A stretch of DNA of 64,000 bases, from contig JAJEET010000158.1 of the NCBI GenBank assembly GCA_022820835.1, positions 1-64,000 on the forward strand. The letters are read 5' to 3'. Positions 43,808-52,832 of the stretch are shown piece by piece. The number at the start of each line of letters is the position of its first letter. Positions within the stretch are counted from its first letter, which is position 1. The stretch is from Candidatus Poribacteria bacterium. Its GTDB lineage: Bacteria; Poribacteria; WGA-4E; WGA-3G. A program made the position numbers and the translations under genes. Under the pieces are notes generated by a model. That model was not told the DNA's origin, ran no database searches, and saw only the letters and a program-made list of their open reading frames with translations.

Positions 43808-46800
43808 ATGCCGCAACTGAAACTTAAATCCAGTCACAAAGCGATCCGCGACTACTACGCCACGCTGCAACAATACGCACAGCACGACATCACACACGAA
43901 GGTGCAGTTAGCAACCCGTTCGCCTTCTTACTCGATGCCTGTGCCAAACAGGTGGATGCCACGCTCGTTCCGCAATACCCGATGCGGACACCAGCAGGCA
44001 ATCGCATCGTTCTTGACGGCGTGATACTCGACGCATACCGGATCCCGTTCGCTTATTGGGAGGCGAAGGATATAGACGACGACCTCTATCAAGCCGTACA
44101 AGAGAAACGGGATGCAGGCTACCCGTTCGATAACATCTTCTTCCAAACTCCACAGCGCGGTATCCTCTACCAAAACGGGGAGCAGGTCTTTGATGTTGAC
44201 ATTACCGATCCGACACGGCTGATTACAGCACTCCAGTACCTCTTCAGCGCACCCCCTGCTGCACTTGAGAATTGGCACACCGCCGTCGCAGAATTTAAGG
44301 AGATGGTCCCCGCACTCGGCAAGAGACTCGCAGAACTGATCGCCGAGCAGCACGAGACGAACCCGCAATTCGTGACGGCGTTCACCGATTTCTATCAACA
44401 GTGCCGTACAGCAATCAACCCGAACCTCTCCATCGCTGCCGTTGAGGAGATGCTCATCCAGCACCTGCTCACGGAACGCATCTTCCGAACCGTCTTCGAT
44501 AACCCCGACTTCACCCGCCGAAATATCATCGCACGCGAGATTGAGAAGGTCATTGAGGTGCTCATCCGAAACGCCTTCAGTCGCGACGAGTTTCTCAGTC
44601 CACTCAACCCGTTCTACATCGCTATTGAGAACGCCGCAACACTCTGCAAAGACTTCTCTCAAAAACAGCAGTTCCTCAATACCGTCTATGAGCAGTTTTT
44701 TCAGGGGTTCTCCGTGGAAGTGGCAGACACACACGGCATCGTCTACACACCGCAACCGATCGTCGATTTCATGGTGAACAGCGTTGAACAAATTCTCGAA
44801 ACCGAATTCAATCGGTCGCTATCGGATACCGGTGTACATATTATTGATCCATTTGTCGGCACCGGTAACTTCATCGTCCGCCTAATGCAGGACCTCCGAG
44901 CGACGACATTGGCAGAGAAATACCAGACCGAACTCCACTGCAACGAGATCCTACTGCTGCCCTACTACATCGCCAGTCTGAACATCGAACACGAATTCTT
45001 TCAACGGATGCGGACGTATCAGCCATTTGAAGGGATCGCACTTGCGGATACCTTCGAGCTCCTCGAGGAACAGCAGCCGCAACTTTTCACGCAAGAGAAC
45101 ACGGAACGCGTCAAGCGACAGAAAGCAGCGGATATGTTCGTCGTCATCGGCAATCCGCCTTACAACGTTGGACAGGTCAACGAGAACGACAACAACAAGA
45201 ATCGAAAATATAAGGTCATGGATGCGCTGCTGCGAGAAACCTATTCGCAAGACTCAAAAGCGACGAACAAAAATGCACTCTCAGATCCTTATGTAAAAGC
45301 GATTCTATGGGCATCGAAACGGATTGGCAAAGAAGGCGTTGTCGCTTTTGTTACCAACAACGGCTTTCTGGATGGCATCGCGTTTGACGGGATGCGGAAA
45401 CATCTGGCACAGGATTTCAGCAAGATTTATCACATTGATCTGAAAGGAAATGCACGCACCTCCGGTGAGCGCCGTCGTAAAGAAGGGGGCAACGTCTTTG
45501 ATGATCAGATTCGGGTTGGTATCGGAATCAGTTTCTTTATCAAGAAGGCAGAAACGACATCAAAGACAGCGGAGGTGTGGCTCTACTCTGTTGATGACTA
45601 TCTTAAAGCACGGGAGAAGCAGAAACTTTTAGTGGACTTCGCGAATTATACGAATATGCCCACAAAACAAGTCATGATTGATGTAAAGCATACATGGCTG
45701 ACAGAAGGACTCCATGCTGAATTTGATACCTTTATTCCGATCGGAAGTAAAGAGGCGAAAGCAGGAAAAAGTGCGGCGGCAAATGTGATTTTTCACACGT
45801 TCGGCGTTGGCTTTCAGACGAGTAGAGATGCGTGGCTCTATAATTTCAATAAAGACACGCTGATTCAAAATGTAAAACGGACAAGTGATTTTTATAATAC
45901 GCAAGTGCTTAAGTGGAAGGGAATGCCACAAAACGTACGGAACGTTGATGATTTTGTCGAATATGACGACACTAAAGTCAAGTGGAGTTCAGGCTTAAAG
46001 TTGAAACTGCGGCAGGGACGACTTGTTGAGTATACAGAATCAAAACTTCGGGTATCACTCTATCGGCCATTTACAGAAATGAGTCTGTATTTTGATGACA
46101 CTTTAAACCACCGAATGTCTGTGTTTCCCAATACTTTTCCAATTCCTGATACAGAAAAGGAGAATCAAGTAATTTGTGTCAGTGGACCCGGACACGATAT
46201 TTTCAGATGTCATATTGCCAGCAGAATTCCTGAGTACAAATTTTCAAATTCTTCAAATGGTGGTACCCAATGCTTCCCGTTCTACACCTACGACGAAGAC
46301 GGCACAAACCGTCAAGAGAACATTACCGACTGGGCATTGGCGGAATTCCGAACCCACTACGGCGATGACACCATCACCAAATGGGACATCTTTCACTATA
46401 ATTACGGTATCCTGCACCACCCCGACTATCGTGAAAAGTATCAGGCGAACCTCAAGCGCGACCTCCCGCATATCCCGTTTGCCGAGGATTTCCGGGGTTT
46501 CGCCGACGCAGGCGCAGCATTAGCAGACCTCCACATCAACTACGAATCCGTTCCGAAGTATGACCAACTGAAACACATTGAAACACCCGAACTGCCGATA
46601 GACTGGCGTGTTGAGAAGATGAAACTCTCCAGAGACAAGACGCAGTTGGTATACAACGATTTCCTCACACTCGATGGGATCCCCGAGGAGGCGTTTGACT
46701 ATCGGTTGGGAAACCGTTCGGCGTTGGAATGGATCGTAGACCAGTATCGCGTCAAGACAGACAAACGCAGCGGAATCGTGAACGACCCGAACCGTGCCGA

Positions 46801-46891
46801 TCAGCCGCAATATATTGTAGACCTCATCGCCCGCGTCATCACTGTCAGTCTAAAAACGGTGGAGGTTGTGGACAAGTTGCCAACGTTGTAA
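43808..46891 (+). CDS. Single-chain restriction-modification enzyme (type ISP/IIG-like)
   Basis: The protein has 1027 residues. The N-terminal part has a PD-(D/E)XK-like core, RIVLDGVILDAYRIPFAYWEAKD. A helical linker follows, then a gamma-class N6-adenine methyltransferase with SAM motif I IDPFVGTGNFIVRLMQDL and catalytic motif IV VIGNPPYNVG. The C-terminal 400 residues would be the target-recognition domain. No helicase motifs were seen, so it fits a IIG-like or helicase-less type ISP-like enzyme. It should both methylate and cut, so no separate methylase is needed. The neighbours on the right are toxin-antitoxin-like genes. Confidence 0.87.
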   Translation: MPQLKLKSSHKAIRDYYATLQQYAQHDITHEGAVSNPFAFLLDACAKQVDATLVPQYPMRTPAGNRIVLDGVILDAYRIPFAYWEAKDIDDDLYQAVQEKRDAGYPFDNIFFQTPQRGILYQNGEQVFDVDITDPTRLITALQYLFSAPPAALENWHTAVAEFKEMVPALGKRLAELIAEQHETNPQFVTAFTDFYQQCRTAINPNLSIAAVEEMLIQHLLTERIFRTVFDNPDFTRRNIIAREIEKVIEVLIRNAFSRDEFLSPLNPFYIAIENAATLCKDFSQKQQFLNTVYEQFFQGFSVEVADTHGIVYTPQPIVDFMVNSVEQILETEFNRSLSDTGVHIIDPFVGTGNFIVRLMQDLRATTLAEKYQTELHCNEILLLPYYIASLNIEHEFFQRMRTYQPFEGIALADTFELLEEQQPQLFTQENTERVKRQKAADMFVVIGNPPYNVGQVNENDNNKNRKYKVMDALLRETYSQDSKATNKNALSDPYVKAILWASKRIGKEGVVAFVTNNGFLDGIAFDGMRKHLAQDFSKIYHIDLKGNARTSGERRRKEGGNVFDDQIRVGIGISFFIKKAETTSKTAEVWLYSVDDYLKAREKQKLLVDFANYTNMPTKQVMIDVKHTWLTEGLHAEFDTFIPIGSKEAKAGKSAAANVIFHTFGVGFQTSRDAWLYNFNKDTLIQNVKRTSDFYNTQVLKWKGMPQNVRNVDDFVEYDDTKVKWSSGLKLKLRQGRLVEYTESKLRVSLYRPFTEMSLYFDDTLNHRMSVFPNTFPIPDTEKENQVICVSGPGHDIFRCHIASRIPEYKFSNSSNGGTQCFPFYTYDEDGTNRQENITDWALAEFRTHYGDDTITKWDIFHYNYGILHHPDYREKYQANLKRDLPHIPFAEDFRGFADAGAALADLHINYESVPKYDQLKHIETPELPIDWRVEKMKLSRDKTQLVYNDFLTLDGIPEEAFDYRLGNRSALEWIVDQYRVKTDKRSGIVNDPNRADQPQYIVDLIARVITVSLKTVEVVDKLPTL

Positions 46892-46979
46892 AAAGAGGTA
46901 GGGTTCGTAGTCGCGCAATTGCGCCTTGCGTAAGTCCTATCGGTATAGAGTTCCAGAATTTTGGAATTTTGAACTGCGT

Positions 46980-47008
46980 TTGATAATTGTTAGGAGATAT
47001 GTTATACT
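46980..47008 (+). promoter_or_regulatory. Promoter of the MNT-HEPN gene
   Basis: TTGATA (46980-46985), a 17-nt spacer and TATACT (47003-47008). GGAGG (47021-47025) and ATG 47033 follow. Confidence 0.75.
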
Positions 47009-47032
47009 TGATTAATATAAGGAGGTCTCGTA

Positions 47033-47815
47033 ATGGTTACCCGCGAAGAGATTCAAGCGACATGTGACGACATCGTGCGCGAATTCGCACCGCTACAAGT
47101 GATTCTTTTCGGCTCCTATGCATACGGCACGCCGACGGAGGATTCGGACGTAGACCTGCTTATTGTGATGGATGTTCCGAAGTCGGAGTTTACGCGTAAG
47201 GCGATTGAGATACGCCAACGTATCTCATACCGTTTTGGTCTGGATTTGTTAGTCCGTTCACCGGAAGAGATCGCGTATCGTGTATCATATAACGACTGGT
47301 TTCTTCGTGAAGTCACTGAAAAAGGGGAATTGCTTCATGGTTTTGACGCAGTCTGCAATGTTAAAAACCTACAATTCACACATTACGGAATAAACCTTGC
47401 TGAAAACGAAGGGGGCTGCATGAATCCATTGACGCAGGAGTGGGTCCAGCGGGGTGAAGCCGATTATGTCACGGTACAGCAGCTGCTGTCGACAGCGAAC
47501 CCGCTACTACATAATATTATCTGTTTCCATGCCCAACAGTGTATCGAAAAATATCTCAAAGCATGGTTGCAAGAGGCAAACATGCCTGTTCTAAGGACAC
47601 ATAACCTTGAAGAGTTACTGGCGTTAATTGTACCTACGCTACCAGATTGGTCTGCTTGGCAACCGGACTTTAAAATAATCACGAAGTACGCGGTGGAGCC
47701 TCGTTATCCTGGCGATCCGGTGACAGTCGAAAATACGGAACATGCCAGTTCCATTTGCGAAGAGGTGCGTCAAGCGGTTCGCACGCAGTTGAAACTTGGG
47801 ATGTCTGGAAAATGA
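47033..47815 (+). CDS. Fused MNT nucleotidyltransferase-HEPN protein
   Basis: The protein has 260 residues. Residues 1-105 are a minimal nucleotidyltransferase with LFGSYAYGTPTEDSDVDLLIVM (GSx10DxD). Residues 130-258 are a HEPN domain (EWVQRGEADYVTVQQLL, ICFHAQQCIEKYLKAWL, RTHNLEELL). In HepT/MntA type VII toxin-antitoxin systems the two are separate proteins: MNT AMPylates and silences the HEPN RNase. Here they are one chain. An internal ATG (47420, Met130) with AGGGGG just upstream sits exactly where a separate HEPN gene would start, so a second, HEPN-only product is possible. It is next to the restriction-modification gene. Confidence 0.87.
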   Translation: MVTREEIQATCDDIVREFAPLQVILFGSYAYGTPTEDSDVDLLIVMDVPKSEFTRKAIEIRQRISYRFGLDLLVRSPEEIAYRVSYNDWFLREVTEKGELLHGFDAVCNVKNLQFTHYGINLAENEGGCMNPLTQEWVQRGEADYVTVQQLLSTANPLLHNIICFHAQQCIEKYLKAWLQEANMPVLRTHNLEELLALIVPTLPDWSAWQPDFKIITKYAVEPRYPGDPVTVENTEHASSICEEVRQAVRTQLKLGMSGK

Positions 47816-47835
47816 TCCAAAAATGACCGGTTCAT

Positions 47836-48036
47836 ATGGAAACACAAAAGTACATTTATTGGAAAGATGAGGACATGTTTCTTGGCTACCTTGAGGCATA
47901 CCCTGATTATTGGACGCAATCGAAAACATTGGCAGCACTTGAGGAAAATCTTCTTGACCTTTATACGGAACTCACGAGCGGCACTATTCCATATGTCAGG
48001 AAGGTTTCAGAGGACGTAGGTTGGGTTGAGCGGTAA
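47836..48036 (+). CDS. HicB-like antitoxin fragment ended by a repeat
   Basis: The protein has 66 residues. YIYWKDEDMFLGYLEAYPDYWTQSKTLAALEENLLDLYTELTSG matches the HicB-like (partial RNase H fold) antitoxin family. The last six codons (VGWVER) and the stop are the terminal repeat of a family B MITE-like element starting at 48016. The original C-terminus is therefore lost or displaced. No HicA toxin gene is visible beside it. It is probably a decayed antitoxin. Confidence 0.65.
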   Translation: METQKYIYWKDEDMFLGYLEAYPDYWTQSKTLAALEENLLDLYTELTSGTIPYVRKVSEDVGWVER

Positions 48037-48247
48037 AACCACAGGCGCATTTTCGCTATACATAGTTTTCTGTTCTTCAATCAACCGTTGCGGTAGATAA
48101 GTTTAGCGAAACCCAACACCCCAAACGGTGTCGGTATCATAGTGCGTTGGGTTTCACTCGGTTTTTGGTGATTTCAGGGTTCTCTGTTCCGTTGAAAACG
48201 CTGTGCTGTATGCGATTTTTAGTCGGTCTCCGTTCAACCCAACCTAC
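48016..48247. repeat. MITE-like repeat, family B, long copy
   Basis: GTAGGTTGGGTTGAGCGGTAAA at the left and CGTTCAACCCAACCTAC at the right, with an internal GAAACCCAACACC / GTGCGTTGGGTTTCAC inverted pair. About 232 bp, suggesting two nested or tandem units. It provides the stop codon of the HicB-like gene. Confidence 0.75.
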
Positions 48248-48271
48248 GGGACTAATTGCTGACGGCTATTC

Positions 48272-49285
48272 CTAACGGATCCGATACCGCTCAACCGCCT
48301 CCATATCAAGACGGATACCTAATCCGGGTGCGTCTGTCAGGTTGATTGCGCCGTTGGAGAGGTCCATACTCCCGCCAGAGAGATCGTCCACACGGATGTG
48401 TGGGAGTTCGTCAATTGGCATCGTGCAGTTTGATATTGTGCATGCCATGTGTGCGGCGAAAGTCGAAGCGACGCATGAACCGAAAGCGAAAATCTGCACC
48501 CAGATCGGTAGGTCGGCGGCTTCAGCGACAGCAGCACTCTTACGCAGTCCAGCGACGTTCCCTGCCGTATTGATCGCGTCCACCGCGTCCGCGCGGATGT
48601 TCTTTAAAATTTCTTGCCCGCCCCCGATATGCCGTGCAACAGGGACCTCCACCTTCTCCCGCATCTGACGATACCAAGACAAATCCTCAAATCGGATCGG
48701 GTCTTCATAGACTTCAATGTTATACGGGAGCAGCTCCTCTGCGAGCCGGAGTCCGGTCTCTAAGTCTCCGAATTCTGTGTTCGGATCGACACGAATTTGG
48801 AAATCCGGTCCGCACGCCGCTTTCGTTAAGCGCGCCGTTTCGACGATAGTCGCCTTCCGTGCCTTGAGTTTATGCACCCGAAAACCAAGGTTCGCGGCGT
48901 GTTCCGCCTCCGCTGCTGTCACTTCCGGCGGCATCGGGGGCGACCAATAGGCGAGCTCAACGCTGTCACGATGTTTCTCGCCTATCAACTTATGTGCCGG
49001 CACGCCCAACGCCTGTCCCGCCAAATCATAAAATGCCGACTGGAAGGTAAACGACTCCGACGAGAGATCGATATCCCAGAGGTTTTTGCCGACATATCTT
49101 TCAGCGATTGCGTCGGCTTGATCCGTAATATCGCTATGTAGAGAATTGCTCTCACCCAACCCCGTCAGTCCTTCATCTGTATGTACCCAGACTAATGTCG
49201 TCGGATACTCCATGGGCCAGTGTTCTTCTATTGCAGGAATAAATGGGATGGAAACGGTGCGGTATTCAAAGCCTGTAATTTTCAT
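48272..49285 (-). CDS. Enolase-superfamily enzyme (mandelate racemase/muconate lactonizing type), copy 1
   Basis: The protein has 337 residues. The capping domain MKITGFEYRTVSIPFIPAIEEHW is followed by a barrel with the catalytic KxK (FRVHKLKARKATIVE), metal-ligand segments RVDPNTEFG and VYEDPIRFED, and ARHIGGGQEI. It acts on acid sugars or related carboxylates; the exact reaction is not determinable. GGAGGG precedes ATG 49285. Confidence 0.88.
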   Translation of the reverse strand: MKITGFEYRTVSIPFIPAIEEHWPMEYPTTLVWVHTDEGLTGLGESNSLHSDITDQADAIAERYVGKNLWDIDLSSESFTFQSAFYDLAGQALGVPAHKLIGEKHRDSVELAYWSPPMPPEVTAAEAEHAANLGFRVHKLKARKATIVETARLTKAACGPDFQIRVDPNTEFGDLETGLRLAEELLPYNIEVYEDPIRFEDLSWYRQMREKVEVPVARHIGGGQEILKNIRADAVDAINTAGNVAGLRKSAAVAEAADLPIWVQIFAFGSCVASTFAAHMACTISNCTMPIDELPHIRVDDLSGGSMDLSNGAINLTDAPGLGIRLDMEAVERYRIR

Positions 49286-49426
49286 CTGTGTCCCTCCTTG
49301 AAATCCTGTCAACTCTGGTCAACTATAGTCTATGGGGAGGCGCGCTTTGTCAGCGCGCCGGTCAACGGTGTATCAATCATAAAATCGACCTTTCGATGTT
49401 AGTTGACTATTATATCACAGATCTTT

Positions 49427-52339
49427 CTAATGTTTCGCTGAAAATTGAATGTCCCTGTGTATCGCTTCAATTCGACTGATGATAACTGCAACATGTCCGC
49501 TCAGTCGGTTCCGTCTCGCTATGTAAGGAAACTCCTCGCGGAAGGTTTGCCACAACTCCCCGCCACGACTTTTAGCGAGTAGGCAAGTCAGGAGTACAAG
49601 ATCGTCTCCATAAATATCGTGTGTCGAGATGGCTTGTTGGAGTGCCTTATTGTTCCGTGTTGACGGTTTAAGCAAACCTTCTGCGATCAGATGCGCTGTT
49701 TTCATATTGAGGGGCGCGTTGTTATCTACTCGCTTCAACAGAGACGCTGCCAAACCTTTGTCTGCATCCTCTTGCTGCGTGAGTACCGCATACAGTGTGC
49801 TGAGGTAAACGGACGCGGAGTTATCTTGCGGTTTCGCCAGTTTAATTTTAACTGTTTTTGAGAGGACACGATCAGAAAGGGCAGTCAATTCGGCATCGGT
49901 TGGGACTGCTTGTGCTGCCGTGCGGATACACCATGCAGAACGGATGGCAATATACGGATTGCCACCTATAATGACTGTTTCGAGCATCGGGTCTTCCCAC
50001 GCCTTTTGGAGTGTTGTAAGTGCCTTTTTGTCAATTTCGCCATTGATTGCACCTGCCAGAAGCCGCCAAGATGGCACGGTCAGAGACTCCTTTAAAAAAT
50101 CCGGTGGCACAGGATTTTTCTCTGCTTCGGAGCGTATTCGAGTTGCTTCAGAGTTGGCATCGACCTGTAACGCCTCAACAGCCGGACTTCTCTCGACAAT
50201 ATTAGACGGTGCTGTTGACGCAGAAGAGGTCATAGGGGCACTACGTTGTTTTACCATTCGCCCCAGGCTGGAAGCGGCGACCCTTGGACTCTGATTGTAG
50301 AAGCCTCGGTACTCAGTGCCTTCCGGCAATGGCACAGGCACCACAACTTGCCGAGGTGCTTTCGCTTCTTGGTTTATCGGTTGCATGTCATTTTCGTCTA
50401 CAGCGACGAAACTCGTGTATTGCGTCATCAGCCGATGATTAAGCGCAATGTTAGTGATTTCCTCAACGATTTCTGGTGCATCAGCAGCATATAACTGGGC
50501 AGAAATGTCTTCGATTTTCTTACGCGCCCACACTTTTGACAAAACGTCGTGTGCTTGTTGTGCGTCGGGCAGCGTCACATGTAACTTATATTTCAGGGGT
50601 TTACCCTCTGCACTGCCAGATAGTCGGATTTCTCTACGACCGCCTTCCGCATAACGTCCAAACATGATGAGGGGACGACCCGCCCAAAGTTCAGGTATCC
50701 GCCGCGGGTAGGTCTCGTAGACAGAGAGTTCATTCCAATCAATCTGGATTTTGGCGAGTTGTGCGCGATGGATACGCTCAGCAATCTGCGCGACAAGTGC
50801 TCCGGGGTCGGTGTTAAGTTCTATCACGTCTGCCATCCCACCGCCGTGTTTTGCGACACCGTCAATAAGGTAGCGGTTCGGCGATGTGCCGATGCCGATA
50901 GCCGAGAAACGGATCTGATCTCCCGCCCGTCTGTCAATTTCAGCGATGATTTCCGCTTCGTTACCGATGTAGCCATCCGTGAGCATAACGACGATGCGGA
51001 CCCGTTCCGGGTCAACGGGTTCGTTGAGTACCAACTTGATGGCTTTGAGCATCTCTGTACCGCCGCCGCCTTGTATCTGTTCTGTGAAGTTAAGAGCCTG
51101 TTCAATGTTTTCTTGCGTTGCTGGTACCGGTTTTTCAAAGAGTTTCGATGCGAAACCTGCGAAAGTGATAACCTGAACGGTGTCGTTCGGTTTGGTGCGT
51201 CGAAGGAAATGGTGCATCGTCTCTTTCACTTTTTGTGTCGGCGCGCCTCGCATTGAACCTGAAACGTCAACGAGGAAAACAATTTCGCGAGGGGGTGCCT
51301 CGGCAAATTCGGCATCAAGTTTGGGCTGGATCATAAGCATAAAGTAGCCCGCTTCGGATTCCTTGGCGTGTGCTAAAACTGCTATCTCCGGTTTTTCGCC
51401 GACAACGGCGTATTTCATCACAAAATCCTTGTTCGGTATTGAATCAGCAGGTGAAAGCACCGCGGTAGCACCAGACGCGTCAACACGATCCACCTCCGCT
51501 TTGTGATTGACAATCTGGATATCCTGAATCGGCACACCAGCATTAAGCGATACCGCGAGGCTGATGTCGTGTGCTGTACGGTAGCCGGGCTTGAGCACTG
51601 GTGGTGTGATACGCGACGCATCCGGCACGCGATTTGTGTCTGGTGCTACACCTGTCCCTGATGGATCCGCACCGTCGAGGACTCCCTCTAAAGGCACCTC
51701 TAATTCGCCGACTTTCCCTTCTAATTCATCTGGCAACTCAGGCACCTTGGTAATCGGTGTACCGGGAATATATCGCGGACCTACCACCATTGGAAAGTGA
51801 AATTCATAAGTACCCATATCGTAGTCAAGCACATCGACGTAGGAGATTTCGATGCGAACCTCATCCTGTGGTTCGATATTACCTACCGACTGTGTAAAGA
51901 TATTCGGACGTTCCTGTTCCAAAAGGCTCGCTGTTTTTCCTTGTCGGATCGCTTCTTGGTAAAGGGCTTGTGCCTCAGCCCGGCGTTTGATTAATCCGAC
52001 AATCCGACGGTCCCCGACAGTCATCGTCATATCATCTATCGCTGCGGTATGTGGAAGCGGAAAGACGTAGACCGCTTCAATTTTTTCGTCATAAGGGTTG
52101 TGGAAAGTCTGGGTTACGGTGATGCGGGCAATAAAGCCTGCAATGTTTGCTTTAACATCGGTGTGTTTTAGTGGACATTCGACAATCTGTTCATCAACCT
52201 CAACGCGCAATGCCCCTTGTGTGATCTCTTGTTCCATGGGAATTATAGGCTGTGCCGTTTCAGTAAAAGCCGTGCCATTGGAAATACCGAGCATTATCAG
52301 GGCACTCAGTAGGGTCGTTATCCAGTTCCGTTGCTTCAT
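49427..52339 (-). CDS. Exported VIT-VWA domain protein
   Basis: The protein has 970 residues. A signal peptide (about 28 residues) is followed by a VIT domain (about 45-170, PLKHTDVKANIAGFIARITVTQTFHNPYDEKIEAVYVFPLPHTAAIDDM), then a von Willebrand A domain (about 340-520) with an intact MIDAS (FLVDVSGSMRGAPTQ, VVMLTDGYIGNEAEI). The C-terminal about 400 residues are helical and unassigned. Such inter-alpha-inhibitor-like proteins are envelope proteins thought to bind ligands through the metal site. GGAGG precedes ATG 52339. Confidence 0.88.
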   Translation of the reverse strand: MKQRNWITTLLSALIMLGISNGTAFTETAQPIIPMEQEITQGALRVEVDEQIVECPLKHTDVKANIAGFIARITVTQTFHNPYDEKIEAVYVFPLPHTAAIDDMTMTVGDRRIVGLIKRRAEAQALYQEAIRQGKTASLLEQERPNIFTQSVGNIEPQDEVRIEISYVDVLDYDMGTYEFHFPMVVGPRYIPGTPITKVPELPDELEGKVGELEVPLEGVLDGADPSGTGVAPDTNRVPDASRITPPVLKPGYRTAHDISLAVSLNAGVPIQDIQIVNHKAEVDRVDASGATAVLSPADSIPNKDFVMKYAVVGEKPEIAVLAHAKESEAGYFMLMIQPKLDAEFAEAPPREIVFLVDVSGSMRGAPTQKVKETMHHFLRRTKPNDTVQVITFAGFASKLFEKPVPATQENIEQALNFTEQIQGGGGTEMLKAIKLVLNEPVDPERVRIVVMLTDGYIGNEAEIIAEIDRRAGDQIRFSAIGIGTSPNRYLIDGVAKHGGGMADVIELNTDPGALVAQIAERIHRAQLAKIQIDWNELSVYETYPRRIPELWAGRPLIMFGRYAEGGRREIRLSGSAEGKPLKYKLHVTLPDAQQAHDVLSKVWARKKIEDISAQLYAADAPEIVEEITNIALNHRLMTQYTSFVAVDENDMQPINQEAKAPRQVVVPVPLPEGTEYRGFYNQSPRVAASSLGRMVKQRSAPMTSSASTAPSNIVERSPAVEALQVDANSEATRIRSEAEKNPVPPDFLKESLTVPSWRLLAGAINGEIDKKALTTLQKAWEDPMLETVIIGGNPYIAIRSAWCIRTAAQAVPTDAELTALSDRVLSKTVKIKLAKPQDNSASVYLSTLYAVLTQQEDADKGLAASLLKRVDNNAPLNMKTAHLIAEGLLKPSTRNNKALQQAISTHDIYGDDLVLLTCLLAKSRGGELWQTFREEFPYIARRNRLSGHVAVIISRIEAIHRDIQFSAKH

Positions 52340-52635
52340 GATATCCTCCAAATAGTGAGTATTGTACTGGCTTTCAGTGGCTACTATATTGTTTACAGTA
52401 ACACACTATAACGACAAAAAGGTTGCAAATTGTATTGATTTTCGGTGTCTGGCACAGTTCTATTTTCCTTATCCTTGAGGTGAACGTCAGCGTATTCAGA
52501 TGCAGTGTCGTCTGTAGTTGTGAAAATAATAACACATTGCGGAAAAAATAAAAAAAATAAACCTGAGCCTGATAACCAATTGCTGACGGTTTCCAATGGC
52601 TACTGGCTGATGGCTGATGGTTTCTGGCAGCTAAC
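52340..52635. other. Intergenic region without a gene
   Basis: It separates the divergent VIT-VWA and epimerase genes. It holds a degenerate CAGTT-family stretch (CTGATAACCAATTGCTGACGG...GGCTACTGGCTGATGGC, 52568-52632). No coding frame or RNA gene was recognised. Confidence 0.6.
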
Positions 52636-52761
52636 TATAGTAAAATCGGAAAATAAATGAACACTTTTACGAAGCTAACCCCCCTAACCCCCCTTATCAG
52701 GGGGGATAAGATGTGAATCGCTTCGATTTGATGTGTTTCAATAATTATGGGCTTTACTATA
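52636..52761. mobile_element. MITE family A, 126 bp, copy 3
   Basis: TATAGTAAAATCG at the left and GGGCTTTACTATA at the right. The middle differs from copies 1 and 2: instead of the GGCGGGG palindrome it holds CCCCCCTTATCAGGGGGG. It ends 11 bp before the -35 box of the epimerase gene. Confidence 0.8.
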
Positions 52762-52772
52762 AAAAATCCTGC

Positions 52773-52801
52773 TTGCTATTAACATCACACTGTGCTAATA
52801 T
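52773..52801 (+). promoter_or_regulatory. Promoter of the epimerase gene
   Basis: TTGCTA (52773-52778), a 17-nt spacer and TAATAT (52796-52801), 31 nt before ATG 52833. Confidence 0.6.
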
Positions 52802-52832
52802 ATCGGTAAAGTTTCAAAGGAGATACACGACT

